Below are positions 18,612 to 27,161 of a DNA stretch of 64,000 nucleotides, piece after piece. The position numbers and the translations under genes were made by a program. The number at the start of each line of letters is the position of its first letter. Position 1 is the stretch's first letter. The DNA lies in the NCBI GenBank assembly GCA_963832725.1, contig CAWHVG010000002.1:124001-188000 (forward strand). The letters run 5' to 3'. The notes under the pieces were generated by a model, which saw nothing but the letters and a program-made list of their open reading frames with translations, did no database searches and was not told the DNA's origin. This stretch comes from JAEZBP01 sp963832725. GTDB taxonomy: Bacteria; Myxococcota_A; Polyangia; Polyangiales; Sandaracinaceae.

Positions 18612-19112
18612 TCAGACCGCCGTGCTCCACTCGTCGGTGTACTCCTTCGAGTTCACCATGTCGGTGTAGGTGATGGTGTGGGGGACGAGCTCGATCACCT
18701 CGTAGGGGGGGCGGTTCGAGACGTCGGCGTCGAACGCGTCCGGGCTGCAGCTCTCGACCGCCAGGATGCGGGCGCCCGCGATGGTGATCGTGAAGCGGTG
18801 GCGCGTCCCACCGTCCTCGGGGTTGGTGTCGAAGATCTTGATCTCGCCCGCGACGGTCATGTTCTGCGTCAGCGCCTGGTAGAACTCCGGCGTGGTCTGG
18901 TCGACGCGCTTCATGATGCGGATCGGCATGATCCGGCGGTGGGAGGAAGCGCGGTGCGCCTGACCCTCGGTGCCGACCCGGGTGCCCCACTTGACCTCGT
19001 AGAGCTCGATGTGATCCGCGGAGACGTCGACCCCGCCCATCGACGTCACGGTAGTATCACCAGCGTAGGGGGTGCCGTTGTAGGTGAGGGCGGCGTATGC
19101 GTTGAGACCCAT
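18612..19112 (-). CDS. hcp: T6SS tube protein Hcp (TssD)
   Basis: A 166-residue Hcp, whose hexamers stack into the tube expelled by sheath contraction. The core VDVSADHIELYEVKWGTR, the HRASSHRRIMPIRIMKRVDQ block and ALTQNMTVAGEIKIF match the family. AGGAG sits about ten bases upstream of ATG 19112. It is the first gene of the leftward operon, where high expression is expected. It carries no extension, so it is a plain structural Hcp and not an evolved, effector-fused one. Confidence 0.92.
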   Translation of the reverse strand: MGLNAYAALTYNGTPYAGDTTVTSMGGVDVSADHIELYEVKWGTRVGTEGQAHRASSHRRIMPIRIMKRVDQTTPEFYQALTQNMTVAGEIKIFDTNPEDGGTRHRFTITIAGARILAVESCSPDAFDADVSNRPPYEVIELVPHTITYTDMVNSKEYTDEWSTAV

Positions 19113-19367
19113 GATTCACTCTCCTAGCGTGTGTTCGCGGGAGAGCCTCGTGCTCCCCCGTGGCCCCTCTCGGGCCACGCCACGATAACCATGTCGCCAC
19201 GCTTGCAAACCCCGGCGGATCGCTTTTTTTCGGTCCTCGGCGATTCGGCTTCGTCACTCTGTTGCGTTGGCGGCGCAACCTCGGGCACGATTCGACCCAG
19301 AAACGGATCGTCCGCGCTACGCGGACGTGGGGGCCATCGCCGGCTCCGTTTGTGAGGCGAAGGGCAC
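19113..19367. promoter_or_regulatory. Divergent T6SS promoter region with three dyads
   Basis: This 255-bp region separates hcp (leftward) from tssJ (rightward), so it should hold both promoters. Three perfect inverted repeats are visible. CGTGGCCC-CTCTC-GGGCCACG (19159-19179) would form a hairpin in the hcp leader. GTTGCG-TTGGCGG-CGCAAC (19261-19279) lies near the middle and looks most like an operator. CGTCCGCG-CTA-CGCGGACG (19309-19327) would lie in the tssJ leader. A run of seven T is present at about 19222-19228. I found no convincing sigma-54 (GG-N10-GC) or sigma-70 site. Confidence 0.5.
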
Positions 19368-20090
19368 ATGCACCCGAACAGGACCCGCATCGCTACCAGC
19401 TCGCTCACGTCGCTCGCCGCGCTCCTCGCGGTCGGCTGCGCAGCCACCCCGCGGCCGTCGTGCGATGCGCAGGAGAACGCCAACCTGCGCATCGAGTCGA
19501 CGGACCGGATGAACCCGGACGAGGGCGGCCGTCCGCTCCCGACCATCGTCCGCATCTATCAGCTGAAGAACATCGGCACGATGGAGACGGCGAGCTTCGA
19601 CGACATCTGGCAGCACGACGAGGACACGCTGGGGGACGCTTTCCTCGGCAAGGACGAGCTCGTCATGTACCCGCAAGCGCGGGTGAGCCGGCAGTTCGAG
19701 CGCGATCCCGACGCGAACTATATCGTCGGCGTCGCGATCGTGCGGCGGCCCACCGGGGTGTCGTGGCGGACCATCCTCGAGCTGCCGCCGCCCGCCGCCG
19801 AAGCGCAGTGTGCGGCGCTGCAGCAGAACCCGGACGCCGCTCCCCAGGAGCCGCCGACGGTGCACCTCGCGTTCGAGCTGGACGACTACCAGATCGAAGG
19901 CTCGGTCCGACTGGAGTATCCTCCGCCGCCTTGCGCCGACGACGACCCGATCTGCCAGGCTCAGCAGGCCGCAGCCGATGCTGCCGAGGGCGCCGCGCCC
20001 GACGCGCCGGATACGCCCCAAGCTCCGGAAGCGCCCTCCGCGCCCTCTGCCCCCTCCACCCCCAGCGCACCGACGGCGCCTTCGCCGTGA
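19368..20090 (+). CDS. tssJ: T6SS outer-membrane lipoprotein TssJ with Ala/Pro-rich tail
   Basis: A signal peptide with lipobox (LAALLAVGC) is followed by a TssJ-like beta-sandwich domain. LRIESTDRMNPDEGGRPLPT and VRIYQLKNIGTMETASFDDI match the N-P-x-x-x-x-x-P...V-x-Y-x-L pattern of the family. TssJ anchors the TssL-TssM complex to the outer membrane. The domain ends near residue 190. The last ~50 residues are an Ala/Pro/Ser-rich tail (APSAPSAPSTPSAPTAPSP), longer than in classical TssJ. It is the first gene of the rightward operon, 46 bases before tssK. Confidence 0.88.
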   Translation: MHPNRTRIATSSLTSLAALLAVGCAATPRPSCDAQENANLRIESTDRMNPDEGGRPLPTIVRIYQLKNIGTMETASFDDIWQHDEDTLGDAFLGKDELVMYPQARVSRQFERDPDANYIVGVAIVRRPTGVSWRTILELPPPAAEAQCAALQQNPDAAPQEPPTVHLAFELDDYQIEGSVRLEYPPPPCADDDPICQAQQAAADAAEGAAPDAPDTPQAPEAPSAPSAPSTPSAPTAPSP

Positions 20091-20136
20091 TCGTTCGTCC
20101 GACGGCTGGACTGCCAACGCATCGCGAGAGGAAACG

Positions 20137-21495
20137 ATGAAGGCTCCCCTGAGAGTGGTGTGGTCGGAAGGGCTCTTGATGAGCCCGCAGCATCTGCAGC
20201 AGCTCGACGTCTATCACGAGCGTTTGGTCGGAGCGCGGCTCGACGCGCTGGAGCCCCTCGACTGGGGTGTGGTCAACATCGAGATCGACCGCCGCGCGCT
20301 CGAGAGCGGGCAGGTGCGGATCCAGGAGCTGACCGCGGTCCTGCCGGACGGCCTCGTGGTCGACTGCGGCGCCGGTGACCCGGAGCTCCCGGCGTCGCGT
20401 CCCGTCGAGGGCCACTTCCCCCACACCCAGCAGGTGCTGGAGGTGTACGTCGGCGTCCCGCGCGAGCGCGACGGCGTCGCCAACTACGCCGACCGCCCAG
20501 GCGGGCGCTCGCGCTACATCGTCTCGAGCCGCAACGTGCCCGATCTCACCGGTGATGGGCACAGCCTCGAGGTCTCGTTCGCCCAGCGGAACCTGCAGAT
20601 CCTCTTCGGCACCGAGCCGAAGGACGACTTCGAGACGCTCAAGGTGGCCGAGGTCACCCGGGACGCGTCCGGCTCGCTGGCGCTCAACGACCCCTACGTG
20701 CCTCCGATCCTCCGCATCGAGGCCTCGCCCTTCATCCTCGCCGGAATGCGGCGGCTGTTGCGATTGATGTCGACCCGCCGTCGCTCGCTCGCGGAGGCGG
20801 CGCGCGAGCGCGGAGACGCCACGGTCGAGTACAACGCAGGCGACGTCACCCGCTTCTTGCTGCTGAACGCGATCAACAGCTACCTGCCGGTGCTCAATCA
20901 CTTGGTGGACATGCCGGAGGCGCCTCCGCGGACGGCCTACATGTGGCTGATCACGCTCGGCGGTCAGCTCGCGACGTTCAGCGCGGAGTTCGACCCGGCC
21001 GACCTGCCGAAGTTCAACTACAACGATCTGCGCTCGACCTTCGAGCCGCTCTTCGCGCGGATCACCGAGCTGCTGCAGGCCACCGTCAAGGAGCACTACG
21101 TCTCGATGATGCTCGACGGGCGTGAAGACGGAATGCACCTCGGCCAGCTCACGGACGACCGTCTGATCGGCTGCAGCGTGTACTTCATCGCCGTGCGCAC
21201 GAGCATGAACGAGCAGCAGACCGCGACCACGCTGCCCCGGCTGAGCAAGATGGCCTCGTGGGGCGACATCAACAGCATCCTCAGCGCCGCGACGCCGGGT
21301 GCTTCGGTCGAGGTGACGTACCGTCCGCCGCCGGAGATTCCGATCAAGGCGGGCGTGGTCTACTTCGCGATCTCCACCGACAACAACTACTGGCGGAACG
21401 TCGTCACGGACCGCCAGGTCGCCGTCTACCTGCCGCGTCCGTTCGAGCCCGGGCAGACGAAGATCGAGCTCCTGGGTATTCCGCGCAAAGGCTGA
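20137..21495 (+). CDS. tssK: T6SS baseplate-membrane connector TssK
   Basis: A complete 452-residue TssK (VasE/ImpJ family). The N terminus VVWSEGLLMSPQHLQQLD is the family hallmark. EASPFILAGMRRLLRLM, DVTRFLLLNAINSYLPVLNH and the C-terminal PGQTKIELLGIPRKG also match. GAGGAA precedes ATG 20137 by five bases. TssK links the baseplate wedge (TssE-F-G) to the TssL-TssM membrane complex. It stands between tssJ and tssL as in many T6SS loci. Confidence 0.95.
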   Translation: MKAPLRVVWSEGLLMSPQHLQQLDVYHERLVGARLDALEPLDWGVVNIEIDRRALESGQVRIQELTAVLPDGLVVDCGAGDPELPASRPVEGHFPHTQQVLEVYVGVPRERDGVANYADRPGGRSRYIVSSRNVPDLTGDGHSLEVSFAQRNLQILFGTEPKDDFETLKVAEVTRDASGSLALNDPYVPPILRIEASPFILAGMRRLLRLMSTRRRSLAEAARERGDATVEYNAGDVTRFLLLNAINSYLPVLNHLVDMPEAPPRTAYMWLITLGGQLATFSAEFDPADLPKFNYNDLRSTFEPLFARITELLQATVKEHYVSMMLDGREDGMHLGQLTDDRLIGCSVYFIAVRTSMNEQQTATTLPRLSKMASWGDINSILSAATPGASVEVTYRPPPEIPIKAGVVYFAISTDNNYWRNVVTDRQVAVYLPRPFEPGQTKIELLGIPRKG

Positions 21496-21548
21496 GAGGC
21501 GCGCTGTCTCGCGTGTGCGCGAGGGCGACTCGAGGGAAAGGCTGATCC

Positions 21549-22250
21549 ATGGATCGGGTGAACGAAGTCACCAAGGAAGTGTTCAACGCGCTTGCGCAGA
21601 TCCGGCGTGCCGACGAACGGTCGCAGCCGATGCCGGAGATGCTCTATCAGCGCATGCGCTCCTTCATCGACCGCGGGATGCGTCGCGCGAGCGAGCTCGG
21701 TTTCTCCCAGCAGGATGTTCAGGACATCGGCTATGCGCTGGTGGGCCTCACCGACGAGCTCGTGATGAGCAAAGGCGGCGAGCTACGCGACTACTGGCTG
21801 CCGCGGAGCCTGCAGCTGCAGCTTTTCAACACCAACGTCGCGGGTGAAGGTTTTTTCAACAACCTCCAGAACTTGAGGAACGATCCCTCTCGGATGGAGG
21901 TCCTGAAGGTCTACTACCTGGCCCTGCTCTTCGGATTTCAGGGCAAGTACCGCGTCCGCGGCGGTGAGATCGAGCTCGCCTCGATCGTCGAGGACGTGGG
22001 CTCCGTGCTGTCCCGGGCCGGGATGGTCGGCGAGACCATGCTCGCCCCGCACGCGGCGCGGCCACAAGAGAACCTGGGCGGTGTTCGCAGTCACATGCCG
22101 CTCGTCTGGATCAGCATCGCCGCCGTCTTGGTCGCGGTGGCGATCTACGTCGGCCTCCAGTTCAGTGTGAACAGTCAGGCCGACGACCTCATCGAGCACA
22201 TTCAGCAGACGTCGAGTAGGACGCAGGCCGCCACGGAGCCCGCGGAGTAG
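21549..22250 (+). CDS. tssL: T6SS inner-membrane protein TssL (DotU-like)
   Basis: A 233-residue IcmH/DotU-family protein. A cytoplasmic helical domain (FIDRGMRRASELGFSQQDVQ, ALVGLTDELVM, LQLQLFNTNVAGEGFF, LALLFGFQGKYRV) is followed by a single C-terminal membrane helix (PLVWISIAAVLVAVAIYVGL) and about 30 periplasmic residues. There is no peptidoglycan-binding OmpA-like extension. It binds TssM in the inner membrane and is followed by tssM after 35 bases. Confidence 0.94.
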   Translation: MDRVNEVTKEVFNALAQIRRADERSQPMPEMLYQRMRSFIDRGMRRASELGFSQQDVQDIGYALVGLTDELVMSKGGELRDYWLPRSLQLQLFNTNVAGEGFFNNLQNLRNDPSRMEVLKVYYLALLFGFQGKYRVRGGEIELASIVEDVGSVLSRAGMVGETMLAPHAARPQENLGGVRSHMPLVWISIAAVLVAVAIYVGLQFSVNSQADDLIEHIQQTSSRTQAATEPAE

Positions 22251-22285
22251 TCAGCGCGCCGGGGGGACCGCCGGTCGGGAGAGTC

Positions 22286-25200
22286 ATGCTCAAGTATATC
22301 GTTTCAGCCGTTCTGGTAATCGCCGTCTGGGCACTCTACTTCATCGTGCTGCCCGTCGAGCTGTGGTGGGTGCCGGTGGCGGTCACCGCGCTCATCGTGA
22401 TGGTCCTCGTCGCCATCGTCGTGGCCCGGCGTCTCCGCGCTCGCCGCGCGGCGCGCGAGCTGGAGAAGGCGCTCGCCGCTCAGGCGGCCGAGCAGGCCCG
22501 CTCCGCGCGTCCCGACATGCAGGCTGAGGTCCTGCAGATGCAGCAGGAGTTCCAGCGGGCGATCGGCGCGCTCAAGGGGAGCAAGCTCGCACGGGGCGGG
22601 AAGGACGCGCTCTACGCGTTGCCCTGGCACGTGATCATCGGTCCGCCGGGCAGCGGCAAGTCCACTGCGCTCCGGAACTCGGGCCTGCAGTTCCCCTACA
22701 TGTCGACCTCCGGCGGCGCCGTGCGCGGTGTGGGTGGGACCCGCAACTGCGACTGGTGGCTGACGAACGAGGCCGTCCTGCTCGACACCGCCGGTCGTTG
22801 GTCGACCGAGGAAGAGGACCGCGACGAGTGGCTCTCCTTCCTCGATCTGGTCAAGCGTTTCCGGCCGCGCAAGCCGCTCAACGGCATCGTCGCGGCGGTC
22901 GGCCTCGATCAGCTCGGGGGAGCGCACGAGGAAGAGGTCAACGCGCTGGCCCGGCGGATGCGTGAGCGGATTGACGAGGTGCAGAACCGCCTCCAGATGT
23001 CGCTGCCGGTCTACGTGCTCTTCACCAAGGCCGACCTGGTGCCCGGGTTCGTGGAGACCTTCTCGGATTTCTCGAAGCAGGAGCGCGGTCAGGTCTGGGG
23101 CTTCACGGTGCCGCTGGCGGAGCCGCCGGCCGACGCGGGCATGCACTTCCAGGAGCGCTTCGACGAGCTCTCCTCGATCATCGAGAAGCGGTCGCTCCGG
23201 CGTATCGGCGAGGAGCGCAAGATCGAGAGCCGCGAGCTCATCCACAGCTTCCCCCAGCAGCTCGGGAGCATGCGCAAGAGCTGCAGCGACTTCGTGGGTC
23301 AGCTCTTCGAGGGCAGCGTCTTCGGCGAGACGCCGATGTTCCGCGGCGCCTACTTCTCGAGCGGCACTCAGGAAGGTCGGCCGATCGACCGCGTGATGCA
23401 CAAGATGGCCGAGGCCTTCGGCATCCGCAGCGAGGTCAACCTCGGGGAGCCGGTCACGGAGGCGAAGAGCTACTTCCTCCGCGACGTCTTCCTGAACATC
23501 GTCTTCCCCGACCGCGACGTGGCGGTGCGAAGCGCGGCCGAGCAGCAGCGGCAGCGGAGAAACCAGCTCGTCGCCGCGGGCTCCATCTTCGCCGGCGCGC
23601 TGGCGTTCTCGGTTCTGCCGGCGCTGGCGTGGGCCAACAACCGCTCGTTCCTGAACGACACCGAGGGCATCATCGATTGGGCCGGGGCCGCCACGACCGA
23701 AGAGGGCATGATCATGCCGAGCGAGCTCGCGCCGCTGCGCCGTCGGGTGGCGGAGCTGCAGAGCTACGAGGACCGGGGCGCGCCCTTCATGATGCGGATG
23801 GGCATGTACCAGGACGATGTCCGGCAGCCCGTCGCCGATTTCTACACCGGGCTGCTCCGCTCGCAGGTCGTCGGCCCCATCGTGCAGGCGGACGAGCAGG
23901 CGATGGACGAGTTCGGGCGTCGCTACGAGACGCTGCGCGACTCGGTGCCGCCGGGCGCCGAGCACAGCGACATGTACGACCGGTTGCGCGCGCACCTCTT
24001 GGTGACCCGGCCCGTCGAGCACCCGCCCGAGCCGCTCCTCAGCGAGAACGAGGACGTGGAGAGCTGGCTCGCCGAGCGGATCACGACCCGTTGGGTGGAT
24101 CGTCTCGGTGGACCCGATCAGGTCGAGGAGGACACGGTCACCGAGATGCGGGAGAACGCCGACCTCTACACCTCGCTCCTGGCGCGCGAGGACAATCGCG
24201 AGGTCGACCCCGAGCACTCGATGCGCTTCCCGCGCGACGACGAGACCGTGCAGCGCGTGCGGTCGGCGCTCACCCGCGTGCGGCTCAGCGACATGGCGCT
24301 CGAGCGGCTGATCCAGGACGTGGAGCCGAGCGGGTACGATCTGCGCCTCGAGAACCTGGTCGGCAACACGGTGGCGTGCTCGCCGCGCGGTGCGCGCGAC
24401 GCCTGCCGCATGCGTTCGGACGGGCTCGTCCGCGGAGCGTTCACCCGGCGCGGCTGGGAAGGCCACGTGCGCGACGTGCTCTACGGGGAGGGCGACGACC
24501 GTCTCTTCGGTGAGCCGTGGGTGCTCGGGCGTCAGCTCGAGGCCAGTCAGCGCACGCAGGCGCAACGCGACGAAGACCTGCGGAACCTGCGCAACCAGTT
24601 CTTCCGCCAGTACGTGGTGGAGTGGCGCGACTTCCTGAGCGGCATCCGCGTGGTGCCGCCGCAGGGCAACCAGCAGACGCTGGCCGGCTTGCGCGACCTG
24701 ACCCGTGGCGATCCCGAGCCCTACCGGCTGCTCTTCCAGCAGGTGCTCTACAACACCATGCTGCCGGTGCCCGAGAGCGAGCAGGAAGAGGGCGGCGGTG
24801 AGACCGGCAACGCCGTCTCGGCCACGCTCTGGCAGCGCTTCTGGCGTCGCGTCGAGCGCATGCGCGGCGGCATGGCGGCCCACCACATCATCTCCGGCAT
24901 GATGAACGACTCGGGCAACGAGGAGAACGGGCCGGAGGAGCTCAGCCCCGAGCACGTCTACCTCGAGTTCGAAGGGTTCACGCGCTTCGGGGCGTCGCCG
25001 CCTCCGGCCCCGCCGGCGGAGGGCCAGCAGCCGCCTCCGCCGCCGGCGCTCCCGATTGGCGCCTACGAGGAGCAGCTCCACACCGTCCGCGACGCGCTGC
25101 AGGCGCATCTCGACACGCCGGAGGGCACCGCCGACGCGCTGGAGACCGCGCTGCAGACGGCGCGCACCACCACCCAAGCGCTCATCGGGAGCCAGGAGGT

Positions 25201-26062
25201 CGGCTGGCGTCCTCGCCTGCTCGCGCTCCTCTGGCCGCCGATCGAGGGCTCGACCAACAGCGTGGCCATCGGCCAGGCCACCGGCGCCGGTCGCTCGTGG
25301 TGCACCGAGGTCTACACGCCCTACGCCCGCAACGTCTCGGGCGGCTATCCGATCGAGCCGAGCGGCCACGACATCCCGCTCGCGGACTTCGGCGCGTTCT
25401 ACATGCCGCAGACCGGGACGCTCTGGGCGTTCTACGATGAGGTGCTGAAGCGCCGCATCCCGCGCGAGGGCGACACCTTCACCTTCGCCACCAACCTCGG
25501 CCAGCAGGCCGGTAACGCCTACCGCGCTCAGCTCCTGCAATACCTCGAGCGCGCCGGCGACATCAGCGCGACGTTCTTCCCGCCCGGCGCGGAGGGGCCG
25601 ACGGTGGAGTTCGACGCTCGCATCCGGCCCTCGGTCCGTGTCGCGTCGCAGGAGCTCTGCACGGGCGGGACCTGCGTCGAGTACCACAACGAGCCCGAGC
25701 ACTGGACGCGCTTCACCTGGCCGGGGGACGACCCCGTGGCGGGCGCGAGCATCGAGATCCGCGGCGAGGGTGGCATCCACGAGCGGCTCGAGCAGAGCGG
25801 TGAGTGGGGCCTCTTCCGCTTGCTCGAGCAGGGGACGGTGACGTCCACCTCGCGCGGCCGGCGGGTCTTCACCATGACCTGGCGCCTGCGCGACCATCAG
25901 GTCGACGTCGCCGTCGACATCCGCCCGGTCCGCGGCGACGCGCCCTTCTTTGGCGTGGCCGGACGCGAGCGCAACCCACCGCTGTTGCAGCCGCTGCGTT
26001 CTCGCAACGCCGAGCCGCCCCAGCAGATCGTGAACGGGCGGACGACCTGCCGCGTGCAGTAG
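22286..26062 (+). CDS. tssM: T6SS inner-membrane protein TssM (IcmF-like)
   Basis: A complete 1258-residue IcmF-family protein and the largest intact gene of the locus. Two membrane helices lie at about residues 3-20 and 28-50. The cytoplasmic NTPase-like domain carries Walker A GPPGSGKST (119-127) and Walker B-like LLDTAGRW (~165). FTKADLVPGF follows, and a third hydrophobic segment lies near residue 430 (SIFAGALAFSVLPALAW). The rest is the periplasmic part that reaches TssJ, with a Pro-rich linker at about 25000-25050. An intact Walker A suggests it can bind nucleotide. Confidence 0.96.
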   Translation: MLKYIVSAVLVIAVWALYFIVLPVELWWVPVAVTALIVMVLVAIVVARRLRARRAARELEKALAAQAAEQARSARPDMQAEVLQMQQEFQRAIGALKGSKLARGGKDALYALPWHVIIGPPGSGKSTALRNSGLQFPYMSTSGGAVRGVGGTRNCDWWLTNEAVLLDTAGRWSTEEEDRDEWLSFLDLVKRFRPRKPLNGIVAAVGLDQLGGAHEEEVNALARRMRERIDEVQNRLQMSLPVYVLFTKADLVPGFVETFSDFSKQERGQVWGFTVPLAEPPADAGMHFQERFDELSSIIEKRSLRRIGEERKIESRELIHSFPQQLGSMRKSCSDFVGQLFEGSVFGETPMFRGAYFSSGTQEGRPIDRVMHKMAEAFGIRSEVNLGEPVTEAKSYFLRDVFLNIVFPDRDVAVRSAAEQQRQRRNQLVAAGSIFAGALAFSVLPALAWANNRSFLNDTEGIIDWAGAATTEEGMIMPSELAPLRRRVAELQSYEDRGAPFMMRMGMYQDDVRQPVADFYTGLLRSQVVGPIVQADEQAMDEFGRRYETLRDSVPPGAEHSDMYDRLRAHLLVTRPVEHPPEPLLSENEDVESWLAERITTRWVDRLGGPDQVEEDTVTEMRENADLYTSLLAREDNREVDPEHSMRFPRDDETVQRVRSALTRVRLSDMALERLIQDVEPSGYDLRLENLVGNTVACSPRGARDACRMRSDGLVRGAFTRRGWEGHVRDVLYGEGDDRLFGEPWVLGRQLEASQRTQAQRDEDLRNLRNQFFRQYVVEWRDFLSGIRVVPPQGNQQTLAGLRDLTRGDPEPYRLLFQQVLYNTMLPVPESEQEEGGGETGNAVSATLWQRFWRRVERMRGGMAAHHIISGMMNDSGNEENGPEELSPEHVYLEFEGFTRFGASPPPAPPAEGQQPPPPPALPIGAYEEQLHTVRDALQAHLDTPEGTADALETALQTARTTTQALIGSQEVGWRPRLLALLWPPIEGSTNSVAIGQATGAGRSWCTEVYTPYARNVSGGYPIEPSGHDIPLADFGAFYMPQTGTLWAFYDEVLKRRIPREGDTFTFATNLGQQAGNAYRAQLLQYLERAGDISATFFPPGAEGPTVEFDARIRPSVRVASQELCTGGTCVEYHNEPEHWTRFTWPGDDPVAGASIEIRGEGGIHERLEQSGEWGLFRLLEQGTVTSTSRGRRVFTMTWRLRDHQVDVAVDIRPVRGDAPFFGVAGRERNPPLLQPLRSRNAEPPQQIVNGRTTCRVQ

Positions 26063-26225
26063 CCGACCTTCACCGGACCTGATGATCCGGCCGGCCTCCG
26101 CGGAGCGCCGGCCGGACGCGTTTCAGACGGACATCGTCCCGTCGTGCATTGACCTTTCACCTGGAACGCGTTTCCATCCCACTGCCTCCGGCCGCCTCGA
26201 GCGGCGCAGCGAGCCTGGAGAACCG

Positions 26226-27161
26226 ATGACGGAGCTGGGCCTCTTCGGAAAGATTCCTGCCAAGGGCGACTTCGTCCGCCACAACATCGTCGACGATGCG
26301 GCCCGGAGCTTCGAGCAGTGGGTGCAGGAGTCGAACGACTCGCTCCGCGGCGCCGGCGGTGAGCTTCCCGCGCATCCCGTGCGCGTGGTGTTCACGCCGC
26401 CGGGCTCGTCGCAGACGGTGCTCGCGGTGCTCGTGCCGAGCCAGGACCAGGTCGGGCGCAAGTTCCCGATCGTGTTCTTCGCGCTGACTTCGTCGGCGCC
26501 GATGGCGCAGACGTACTCGATGCTGCCGGTCGCCTGGTCCGCCTTCTTCGACGCGGCGGTCGGTCTCGGCGAGCGCGCGGCGACGATGGATCTGGACGCG
26601 CTGAAGGCTTCGCTCGCGTTGCTGCCGCTGCCGGGCCCGACCGACCGCTCGCAGGCTCAGTCGGTGTGCGAGCGCGCGCTCCGCGACCCGCTCCTCCCCG
26701 AGCTGCACCACAGGCTCTTCGGAGGCGCGGATGCGATGCACTTCTACGCCTACCAGACCTTCCTCACCGCCTGTCAGGACGCGGTGAAGAACGACCCCGG
26801 CAAGGCGTCCACGGTCCTCGACTGCCCGATCCACGTCGATGTGGACCTCTTCGTCTGGCTGGAGCTCGCCCGGCGTGTGTTCGGCTTCCCGCCGGCGCAC
26901 CCCTCGTTCTTCTGGATCGAGGACCCGGCGCCCCGGCTCTTGTTCTCGCTCGGGCCCGCGCCCCTGTCGGTCCTCCAGTTCCTCGCCAACCCCTCCGTCG
27001 AGAACCAACGCCTGTGGCCGCTGTCGACCGAGCGTGAGAAGGCCGTGGACGCGGCGCGGAGCACGCTCGGTCCGGTGCTCTCCGGGCTCGGCGCCGACGC
27101 GCCGCTCGGAGGGCTGATGGACATGCTCGCGCAGCGGGCCGCCACGGGGACCATGCGATGA
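26226..27161 (+). CDS. tagF: T6SS-associated protein TagF
   Basis: A 311-residue TagF/ImpM-family protein. The N terminus MTELGLFGKIPAKGDFVRHN is the family signature, and PIVFFALTSSAPM and HPSFFWIEDPAPRLLFSLG follow. TagF is a post-translational repressor in the T6SSs where it has been studied, acting against the Fha/phosphorylation switch. That fits the presence of an FHA protein (tagH) in this locus. ATG 26226 has GGAG upstream. The preceding 160 bases are non-coding, and the gene overlaps tssA by four bases (ATGA). Confidence 0.92.
   Translation: MTELGLFGKIPAKGDFVRHNIVDDAARSFEQWVQESNDSLRGAGGELPAHPVRVVFTPPGSSQTVLAVLVPSQDQVGRKFPIVFFALTSSAPMAQTYSMLPVAWSAFFDAAVGLGERAATMDLDALKASLALLPLPGPTDRSQAQSVCERALRDPLLPELHHRLFGGADAMHFYAYQTFLTACQDAVKNDPGKASTVLDCPIHVDVDLFVWLELARRVFGFPPAHPSFFWIEDPAPRLLFSLGPAPLSVLQFLANPSVENQRLWPLSTEREKAVDAARSTLGPVLSGLGADAPLGGLMDMLAQRAATGTMR

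Noticed and set aside
22304..25897. A 1197-residue open frame on the minus strand across tssM
   Set aside because: It is the antisense shadow of tssM in very GC-rich DNA. It has Arg/Ala/Val/Asp-rich composition with no motif, while tssM shows every family block.
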